47,975 nt of DNA, taken from positions 1-47,975 of the forward strand of contig JAOTWJ010000008.1 in assembly GCA_029862925.1 (NCBI GenBank), written 5' to 3'. This document shows, one piece after another, positions 40,640 to 47,975 of the stretch; the stretch's first letter is position 1; the number at the start of each line of letters is the position of its first letter. Origin of the DNA: Gemmatimonadota bacterium. Lineage in GTDB: Bacteria; Gemmatimonadota; Gemmatimonadetes; Gemmatimonadales; GWC2-71-9. The notes beneath the pieces are model-generated. The model saw nothing but the letters and a program-made list of their open reading frames with translations. It searched no databases and was not told the DNA's origin. The translations under genes and the position numbers were made by a program.

Positions 40640-40680
40640 GAGGCCGGCATCTGACGAGGCATGCCGGCCTCGGTTTGTTT
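40640..40680 (+). terminator. Rho-independent-type terminator
   Basis: GAGGCCGGCAT and ATGCCGGCCTC make a perfect 11-bp stem with a 10-base loop, followed by GGTTTGTTT. It ends the DUF4440 gene (and possibly rnf read-through). The track start of the next ORF (40661) lies inside this stem, which argues for the internal start at 40706. Confidence 0.8.
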
Positions 40681-40705
40681 GGATTTGGACACCTGCGAGG
40701 TAACG

Positions 40706-41422
40706 ATGGACCAAGTTGCTACGGGAAGGAACGTGCTAGTGACCGGCGGCACGGGCGCACTCGGCGGCGCTGTCGTGCGGGCGTTCGCGGAGGCCGGGGC
40801 TCATGTCACCGTCTCGTGGGTATCCGAGCGCGAGCGCGACGCACTGCGCGACGAACTCGGCACCGCTGCCCGGGCAGTGCGGCTCGTAGAGGCGGACGTG
40901 ACGGATGCCGATGCCGTGGCCTCGCTCTGCGCGGCGGCCGCCGAGCCCGACGGGAGGCTGGAAATATTGGTGCAGCTCGTGGGTGGCTTTGCGTTCGGCC
41001 CGATAGACGAGACCGACCCCAAGACGTGGCACAAGATGCTCGCGCTCAACGCCACGAGCACCTTCCTGTGTGCGCGGGAAGCCGTGAAGCTGATGAAGTC
41101 CCACGGTCACGGGCGGATCGTGACCGTGGCGGCGGTGCCCGCGGTGAACCGCGGGGCTCCGAGCATGAGCGCCTACGCGGCGTCCAAGGCCGCGGTGCTC
41201 AACCTCACGCAGTCGCTCTCCAAGGAACTGGTGGGGCACGGCATCACGGTGAACGCCATCGTGCCCACCACCATCGACACGCCTGCCAACCGCGCTGCCA
41301 TGCCGGACGCGGACCGGTCCACGTGGCTCGCGCCCGCAGCCATGGCCGAGGTGATTCTGTGGCTCGCGGGTGACGCCGCCGGGATCGTGACCGGGACGGC
41401 CGTGATGCTGTCGAAGGGCTGA
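40706..41422 (+). CDS. Short-chain dehydrogenase/reductase-like protein, degenerate catalytic Ser
   Basis: 238 aa from the ATG at 40706 (GAGG upstream). Cofactor loop GGTGALGG (14-21) and YAASK with Tyr157 and Lys161 are classical SDR marks. The residue 13 before the Tyr, normally the catalytic Ser, is Val144 (VAAVPAVNRG), and the usual NNAG strand reads LVQLVGGF. Thus it binds NAD(P) but its reductase activity is questionable. The nearby gene is an unrelated FNR on the other strand. Confidence 0.85.
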   Translation: MDQVATGRNVLVTGGTGALGGAVVRAFAEAGAHVTVSWVSERERDALRDELGTAARAVRLVEADVTDADAVASLCAAAAEPDGRLEILVQLVGGFAFGPIDETDPKTWHKMLALNATSTFLCAREAVKLMKSHGHGRIVTVAAVPAVNRGAPSMSAYAASKAAVLNLTQSLSKELVGHGITVNAIVPTTIDTPANRAAMPDADRSTWLAPAAMAEVILWLAGDAAGIVTGTAVMLSKG

Positions 41423-41438
41423 TGGCGCTGGAGACGAA

Positions 41439-41467
41439 GGGCCGCCCCCAAGCCCGGGAGACGGCCC
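41439..41467. terminator. Weak convergent hairpin
   Basis: GGGCCG and CGGCCC form a 6-bp stem in the 63-base gap between the converging SDR and FNR genes. No T-run; could be a bidirectional terminator. Confidence 0.3.
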
Positions 41468-41485
41468 CTCAGGAAGAACCGCGCG

Positions 41486-42343
41486 TCAGTAGATCAGCTC
41501 AGCCCAACGCCCTTGGTCGATCATCATCTTCTTCTGCTGCTCGTACGTCTCGGCGGAGCCCACGATCTTCACCAGTGCCTCGTCCAGTTGCTTGCTGATC
41601 TGCTTGAGACCGGCCACGTACACGTAGGTCTTGGGATCCTGCAGCAGGGTCCAGACTTCATCGGCGTTCTGGGCCAGGGCCCCCGCCAGGTCGACGGGCA
41701 CGTTGAAATGGGCTCGCGGACTGAGTGCCTCGAACGCCTTGAAGGTCTCTTCGTCGTAGTAGTACTTCAGGTCGGCGTTCTGGTCGTTCATGTAGGCCAG
41801 TTCGATGCCCGTCATGGCGCCGTGGTAGAGACGCACGGAACCCTTCCAGCCGCCGAGCTCGCTGTAGATATGTTTGATGAAGGCCCGGAAGGGAGCGATC
41901 CCTGTTCCCAGCCCGATCATCAGCAGATTGGCGCCGTTGTCCTTGGGCAGGGCGAACGCGATGTTGTAGGGGCCCACCAACGTGACGGCGTCGCCCTTCT
42001 TCAGGTCGCAGAGATAGTTGGACGCCTTCCCGTCATAGCGTTCGCCATTGAACCCGTCGATGTAGAAGCAACGCTTCACACATAGCGAGATCACCGGCCT
42101 GAGGTCATCGGCCCTGGTGCCGCCGGCAATGGAATAGAGGCGCAGGTATTCCCTCTGACCGTATTCATGCGGACCCGGTACCAGGACACCAACGCTCTGC
42201 CCCACTTGATAGCTGAAGTCCACGCGGTCGACGACGAGGTCGATGTGCCGTATGTCCGTATCGCTGTCCTCGGGCGTAATCCGCGTTGAGCTCACTACAG
42301 TGGCACCCATCTGCTGGGTCGTATCGTAGTCTAGCAACCGCAT
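41486..42343 (-). CDS. Ferredoxin:NADP+ reductase, plant type
   Basis: 285 aa. FAD motif RLYS (68-71) with IAGG, NADP-binding GLGTGIAPFRAF (144-155), and a C-terminal Tyr (WAELIY), the aromatic stacking residue typical of plastid/plant-type FNR. SLCVKRCFYIDG is another family motif. It exchanges electrons between ferredoxin and NADPH. Located directly after the ferredoxin-producing operon, on the opposite strand, it could turn low-potential electrons into NADPH. GGAG precedes the start. Confidence 0.9.
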   Translation of the reverse strand: MRLLDYDTTQQMGATVVSSTRITPEDSDTDIRHIDLVVDRVDFSYQVGQSVGVLVPGPHEYGQREYLRLYSIAGGTRADDLRPVISLCVKRCFYIDGFNGERYDGKASNYLCDLKKGDAVTLVGPYNIAFALPKDNGANLLMIGLGTGIAPFRAFIKHIYSELGGWKGSVRLYHGAMTGIELAYMNDQNADLKYYYDEETFKAFEALSPRAHFNVPVDLAGALAQNADEVWTLLQDPKTYVYVAGLKQISKQLDEALVKIVGSAETYEQQKKMMIDQGRWAELIY

Positions 42344-42639
42344 GCCGTTCTACACTCCATTGCTCTAGGGTACCGAATCAGATCACGACGCCCCTCAGCT
42401 GCCGCACACCTGGCCGAGCCTCGTAGGCCACGTTCCAGCGCAGGCGTCGTTTCCATACCACCACACCGACATAAAGTAATCTCGTGGTAGTGGTCGGCCC
42501 ACGTCTGCTTCCTCGCAGCAACGCAAAGGCAATCGCCGGGGCGATGAGGAGAACCTGCGCGGGCCCCCTAGGTGGTGGCCCTCACAGGGTCAGGGTGGGC
42601 GGATGAAGAGCGGCTGAAGGGGGGGTGAAAATGTACGGA
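42344..42639. other. Intergenic region, no clear gene
   Basis: Part of the 453-base gap between FNR and def. On the minus strand a short open frame (QVLLIAPAIAFALLRG, then WKRRLRWNVAYEARPG, stop near the FNR start) has no ATG or good ribosome binding site; possibly remnant coding sequence. FNR promoter elements must lie here or upstream but are not recognisable. Confidence 0.4.
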
Positions 42640-42775
42640 ACCTGGAGCGACCTGCCGGGTCCCTCTCGACTGCCACCTCGTGCGACTGCCCCGGGAGATC
42701 CCGGGAGCGCACGGTGATCTGGTAGGCCCGCACCACGTGGCATCGGAAGGGCATGCGCGGCGCGCCACCCCCCAT
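42640..42775 (-). pseudogene. Decayed fragment of a peptide deformylase copy
   Basis: The minus-strand frame reads CHVVRAYQITVRSRDLPGQ then SHEVAVERDPA, which aligns with the intact neighbour's RVMRAWRITVRYQDLKGRS and QELTAEQDLA, with about half of the residues identical over 28 positions. It lacks the N-terminal half and the HExxH metal site, and the reading frame drifts after AGRS. So it is a remnant of a second def gene lying just downstream of def. The track ORFs here (42568-42954, 42590-42775) are not functional genes. Confidence 0.6.
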
Positions 42776-42796
42776 GGCGGGCGGCCTCCGCGCCCC

Positions 42797-43360
42797 CTAC
42801 CCCACCGGTGCCGCCGCAGGTGACCAGCGCGGCTCCGGCTCGCCGTACCGCGCTTCGTTCGCGTGGTGTTGGTTCCACTCCTCGCGGTAACAGAACGGAT
42901 CCAGCCCGATCGCGCGGTCGACCATGAGAACCCCGTCGAGGTGGTCGATCTCATGCTGCAGCAACTCCGCGAGATCCTGTTCGGCCGTGAGCTCCTGGCT
43001 CCTGCCTTTCAGATCCTGGTACCGAACCGTAATGCGCCAGGCGCGCATGACGCGCACCAGCAGGTTGGGCGCGGAGAAACAGTCGTCCCAGACCCCAAAG
43101 TCCGACCCGCCAATGTCCACGATCTCGGGGTTCACGAGGAACAGCGGCTCGTCGATCTCGATGTAGATCAAGCGGATCGGGGCCCCGATCTGGGGGGCGG
43201 ACAGGCCGCGGCCAAGCCCGGAGCTCGCCCGGAGATCGCGCAGCGTCTCCTGCAGGCTGTCGGCCACGATCCGCACGGCCGGCGAGCGTGGGTTCTTGAT
43301 CGGCTCGCACTTGGTGCGCAGAATTGGATCGCCCAACAGGCGAATGCGATGAATCGTCAT
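42797..43360 (-). CDS. def: Peptide deformylase
   Basis: 187 aa. Removes the formyl group from new N-terminal Met. Three motifs: GLSAPQIG (52-59), DDCFS with Cys94 in place of the usual EGCLS, and HEIDHLDG (His136, Glu137, His140). Metal ligands are all there, so activity is likely; the altered motif 2 places it in a divergent subgroup. Only 25 bases separate its start from the divergent mobA-like gene. A decayed copy lies just downstream. Confidence 0.92.
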   Translation of the reverse strand: MTIHRIRLLGDPILRTKCEPIKNPRSPAVRIVADSLQETLRDLRASSGLGRGLSAPQIGAPIRLIYIEIDEPLFLVNPEIVDIGGSDFGVWDDCFSAPNLLVRVMRAWRITVRYQDLKGRSQELTAEQDLAELLQHEIDHLDGVLMVDRAIGLDPFCYREEWNQHHANEARYGEPEPRWSPAAAPVG

Positions 43361-43385
43361 AGCGGCCCTAATCTAAGGACCACGC

Positions 43386-43991
43386 ATGTTTGCAGCCATC
43401 ATTTTGGCAGCCGGCGCGTCGGAGCGGATGGGCTACCCTAAGGCGCTCCTGACCTATCGTGGGGAGCCGTTTCTCGCCGGGATTCTGCACGCGTGTTACG
43501 CGGCTGGGATAGAAAGGCGCGTAGTAGTTGTTGGCTACTACGCAGATAAAATACTGAGAGAAATGGATTTGTCTGACGTCACGGTCGCCGAGAACACCCA
43601 GCTGGACGCGGGCCCGATCGGGTCGGTCCGGGCTGGACTCCGCGCGCTGGAGGGCCAGCCGGTGGATGCCGCGCTCGTCTGGCCGGTCGACCGCCCTCAC
43701 GTCGCCGTCGCGACGCTGGCCGCGTTGCTCGATGGGTTCCGGGCCTCGCACCGACCGATCGTCGTGCCCGTGCATGCGGGCCACCGCGGGCATCCGGTCC
43801 TGTTCGGACGGACCGTCTTCGAGGAACTGCTCGATGCCCCGGATGAACAGGGCGCGCGCGCCGTCGTGCGCCACGATCCCTCCCGGGTCCACGCCGTGCC
43901 GGTGGACGATCCGGCGGTCTTGGAAGACTTCAATACGCCGGAAGACTACAAGAAGCTCCTGCGGCGGGAGGACAGCGTCGGTGGAGACTGA
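43386..43991 (+). CDS. MobA-like nucleotidyltransferase (MocA/CTP:molybdopterin family)
   Basis: 201 aa. N-terminal LAAGASERMGYPKALL is the nucleotide-binding loop, followed by VGYYADKI, VWPVDRPHV (metal-binding Asp region) and RGHPVLFG; the C-terminus has DFNTPEDYKKL, as in MocA/MobA-like proteins. It transfers CMP or GMP, most often to molybdopterin; other sugar-phosphate substrates are possible. AAGGA precedes the ATG. No other Moco genes are adjacent except the distant MOSC protein. Confidence 0.85.
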   Translation: MFAAIILAAGASERMGYPKALLTYRGEPFLAGILHACYAAGIERRVVVVGYYADKILREMDLSDVTVAENTQLDAGPIGSVRAGLRALEGQPVDAALVWPVDRPHVAVATLAALLDGFRASHRPIVVPVHAGHRGHPVLFGRTVFEELLDAPDEQGARAVVRHDPSRVHAVPVDDPAVLEDFNTPEDYKKLLRREDSVGGD

Positions 43992-44004
43992 GTGATCAAC
44001 GTCG

Positions 44005-44093
44005 AATGACGAATGACCAATGTCCAATGGTCAGTTGTTCCCGTAGTTCTTGGTCATTGCCCAATGGTCATTGGACATTGGTCATTCGTCATT
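44005..44093. repeat. Inverted-repeat intergenic element 1
   Basis: A perfect 25-bp arm (44005-44029, starting AATGACGAATGACCAATG) is repeated inverted at 44069-44093 with a 39-base middle. The middle holds an extra direct copy of CCAATGGTCA. It sits between the converging mobA-like and thiC genes and could act as a bidirectional terminator or be a small non-autonomous repeat. AT content is unlike the flanking genes. Confidence 0.85.
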
Positions 44094-44111
44094 GCACCTT
44101 GATCGTCCGAG

Positions 44112-45744
<1,633 letters not shown>

Positions 45745-45749
45745 ACTGC

Positions 45750-47975
45750 TCAGCCCACGGCTGGCCCGATCCGCATCGCGTAGAACGAGCGCCACACGAA
45801 CATGACGCCAACGATGAAGAACACGATGGCGAGGGCGTACCCCAGTGTGGCGCTGCGCTGCGCGGCGAGGTACACGCCGAGCTCGACGGCCAGCAGGCCG
45901 AAGAGGGTCGTGAACTTGATGACCGGGTTCATCGCCACCGACGACGTGTCCTTGAACGGGTCCCCGACGGTATCGCCCACGATTGAGGCCGCGTGCAGGT
46001 CGGTGCCCTTCAGCTTCAGTTCGGTCTCCACGATCTTCTTCGCGTTGTCCCACGCACCGCCCGCGTTGGCCATGAAGATGGCCTGGAACAACCCGAACAG
46101 TGCGATCGAAATCAGGTAGCCGATAAAGAAGAACGGCTCAATGAACGCGAAGGCGAGCGTGGAGAAGAACACGGCGAGGAAGATGTTGAACATCCCTTTC
46201 TGCGCATACTGGGTGCAGATGCGCACGACCTGCTTGGAGTCTTCCACGGACGCGCGGGTAACCCCGTCGAGCTTGATGTTCTGCTTGATGAACTTCACCG
46301 CGCGGTAGGCGCCGGTGGTGACCGCCTGCGTGGACGCGCCCGTGAACCAGTAGATCATGGCCCCGCCCGTGATCAGGCCGAGGAAAAACGGCGGGTGCAG
46401 GATCGAGAGCTTGTCCAGATTCTCGGTGAGGCCCTGGGTGAGGGCCACGATGATCGAGAAGATCATCGTCGTGGCTCCCACGACCGCCGTGCCGATGAGC
46501 ACGGGCTTGGCCGTCGCCTTGAAGGTGTTCCCCGCCCCGTCGTTCTCCTCGAGCAGCTCCTTGCCGATCGCGAAGTCCGGCGTGAACCCGAAGTCGCGGC
46601 GGATCTCCTCCTGCACGTTCGGGAGCGACTCGATCAGCGAGAGCTCGTAGATCGATTGCGCGTTGTCGGTGACGGGACCGTAGGAATCGACGGCGATCGT
46701 CACGGGGCCCATGCCGAGGAACCCGAACGCCACGAGCCCGAAGGCGAACACCGCAGGCGCCTGCATGAGCACCGCAAGACCCTGGGTGCTCACGAGGAAG
46801 GCGATGGCCATGAGGCCCATGATCGTGAGCCCCAACCAGTACGCGCTGAAATTCCCCGCGACGAACCCGGACAGAATGTTGAGCGACGCCCCGCCCTCGC
46901 GGGAGGACGTCACGATCTCGCGCACGTGCATCGACCGGGTGGAGGTGAAGATCTTCACCAGCTCTGGGATGATCGCGCCGGCGAGCGTGCCGCACGTGAT
47001 GACCGTCGAGAGCTTCCACCACAGCGTGCCATCCCCGAGGTCCGGCACGATCAGCCATGACACGAGATAGGTGAGCGCGACCGACAGCAGTGAGGTGAGC
47101 CAGACCAGCTGGGTGAGCGGTGCCTCGAAGTGCATCCGGGTGGCGGTGCCGTAGCGCCGCTTGGCCACCACGTTGTTGAGCAGATACGCGCTGCCGGACG
47201 CGAGGACCATCATGATGCGCATCACGAAGATCCACACCAGCAGCTTCACCTGGGTCAGTGGCTCCGGCACGGCCAGCAGGATGAACACGATCAGCGCCAC
47301 GCCGGTCACGCCGTAGGTCTCGAAGCCGTCCGCCGTGGGGCCCACGGAGTCACCGGCGTTGTCGCCGGTGCAGTCGGCGATCACCCCGGGGTTCCGGGCG
47401 TCGTCTTCCTTGATGTTGAAGATGATCTTCATCAGGTCGGACCCGATGTCCGCGATCTTCGTGAAGATCCCGCCCGCGATCCGCAGCGCCGCCGCCCCCA
47501 AGGACTCGCCGATGGCGAAGCCGAGGAAACACGCGCCGGCGTAGTCGCCCGGGATGAACAGCAGGATGGCCAGCATGAACAGCAGCTCCACGCTGATGAG
47601 CATCATCCCCACGCTCATCCCTGCGTGGATCGGGATCTCGTAGACCGGGTACGCGCGCCCCCGGAGACTCGCAAAGGCGGTGCGCGAGTTCGCGAGCGTG
47701 TTGATCCGGATACCATACCAGGCGACGCTATAGCTCCCCGCCATGCCGATCAGGCTGAACAGGACGATGATCCCGATCTTGTGCACGGCGAATCCGATCA
47801 TCAGGAAGTAGGCGACGATGATCGTGCCGATGAACAGCTCGAGCACCAGCAGCAGTTTCCCTTGCTGGATCAGGTACGCCTTGCACGTCGTGTAGATCAG
47901 CTCCGAGACTTCGAGCATGGAGCGATGCACCGGCAGCTTCTTCACCTGCCGGTACGTCAGCAGGCCGAACAGCAG
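45750..47975 (-). CDS. hppA: Membrane-bound proton/sodium-translocating pyrophosphatase (5' end outside window)
   Basis: The frame stays open to the window edge: before the track's GTG start (47945) it continues LLFGLLTYRQ, as in the first helix of this family, so the true N-terminus is outside. About 15 or more membrane segments. Motifs: DIGSDLM, EDDARNPGVIAD, TGDNAGDSVGPTADGFETYG, GAGNTFKATAK, GGAWDNAKKIVE and GDTVGDPFKDTS. It pumps H+ or Na+ using pyrophosphate. The Lys in GNTFKA at the position usually deciding potassium need suggests the K+-independent class. Several otherwise standard residues vary (DVGADLVGK reads DIGSDLMKI). Confidence 0.92.
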   Translation of the reverse strand: MLFGLLTYRQVKKLPVHRSMLEVSELIYTTCKAYLIQQGKLLLVLELFIGTIIVAYFLMIGFAVHKIGIIVLFSLIGMAGSYSVAWYGIRINTLANSRTAFASLRGRAYPVYEIPIHAGMSVGMMLISVELLFMLAILLFIPGDYAGACFLGFAIGESLGAAALRIAGGIFTKIADIGSDLMKIIFNIKEDDARNPGVIADCTGDNAGDSVGPTADGFETYGVTGVALIVFILLAVPEPLTQVKLLVWIFVMRIMMVLASGSAYLLNNVVAKRRYGTATRMHFEAPLTQLVWLTSLLSVALTYLVSWLIVPDLGDGTLWWKLSTVITCGTLAGAIIPELVKIFTSTRSMHVREIVTSSREGGASLNILSGFVAGNFSAYWLGLTIMGLMAIAFLVSTQGLAVLMQAPAVFAFGLVAFGFLGMGPVTIAVDSYGPVTDNAQSIYELSLIESLPNVQEEIRRDFGFTPDFAIGKELLEENDGAGNTFKATAKPVLIGTAVVGATTMIFSIIVALTQGLTENLDKLSILHPPFFLGLITGGAMIYWFTGASTQAVTTGAYRAVKFIKQNIKLDGVTRASVEDSKQVVRICTQYAQKGMFNIFLAVFFSTLAFAFIEPFFFIGYLISIALFGLFQAIFMANAGGAWDNAKKIVETELKLKGTDLHAASIVGDTVGDPFKDTSSVAMNPVIKFTTLFGLLAVELGVYLAAQRSATLGYALAIVFFIVGVMFVWRSFYAMRIGPAVG

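Noticed and set aside
42344-42567. Minus-strand open frame with LLIAPAIAFALLRG
   Set aside because: No acceptable start codon or ribosome site; kept only as a note on the gap.
43992-44111. Possible CRISPR-like short repeats
   Set aside because: The repeats are palindromic and adjacent without regular spacers; an inverted-repeat element, not an array.

Overview
The window is high-GC bacterial chromosomal DNA, densely coded, with many GTG starts and 4-base stop/start overlaps. The accessory gene style (secreted TPR proteins, M1 peptidases, LVIVD-repeat plus DUF305 pairs, SnoaL/DUF4440-like proteins, CsgG-like proteins) and the mixture of aerobic-style secreted enzymes with ferredoxin-based metabolism suggest a member of Gemmatimonadota or a near relative. 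This is inference; no rRNA or other phylogenetic marker is present. I see no tRNA, rRNA, CRISPR array, IS element or phage gene.

Layout. 1-1750 (minus): the 5' end of a secreted protein, then an operon of a small membrane protein, an archaeal-type DUF99/endonuclease dU-like protein and an NAD(P)-binding NmrA-like protein. 1924-4730 (plus): archaeal-type HMG-CoA synthase, thiolase and DUF35 Zn-ribbon/OB protein, plus a 58-aa ORF. 4750-9634 (minus): membrane Ser/Thr kinase, a small membrane protein coupled to a radical SAM enzyme, and a secreted TPR protein. 9672-19727 (minus): secreted or lipid-anchored proteins (M1 peptidase, a five-gene SnoaL-like/membrane operon, serine hydrolase, LVIVD protein with DUF305 lipoprotein, another lipoprotein, CsgG-like protein). 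20003-21521: MOSC protein, Cdd1-like HhH protein, and an unknown protein with an LHH-like motif.

The core is 21670-42343, a ferredoxin-centred redox block. Two adjacent 2-oxoacid:ferredoxin oxidoreductase pairs occur (korAB-1, whose beta gene carries a frameshift; korAB-2). The second pair leads a long operon: korA2-korB2-unknown 333-aa protein-rnfB-giant PFOR fused to a C-terminal ferredoxin-rnfC-rnfD-rnfG-rnfE-rnfA-a small Cys-rich membrane protein reminiscent of NqrM-apbE. A plant-type ferredoxin:NADP+ reductase lies just downstream on the other strand. Together they could oxidise or reductively make 2-oxoacids, pass low-potential electrons through a tethered ferredoxin into Rnf (ion pumping, NAD+ reduction) or into NADPH. 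ApbE would flavinylate RnfD and RnfG.

42344-47975: a decayed partial copy of peptide deformylase beside intact def, a MobA-like nucleotidyltransferase, thiC under a TPP riboswitch, two related intergenic inverted-repeat elements flanking thiC, and a membrane pyrophosphatase whose 5' end runs off the window. The pyrophosphatase and Rnf are two ion pumps within one neighbourhood.
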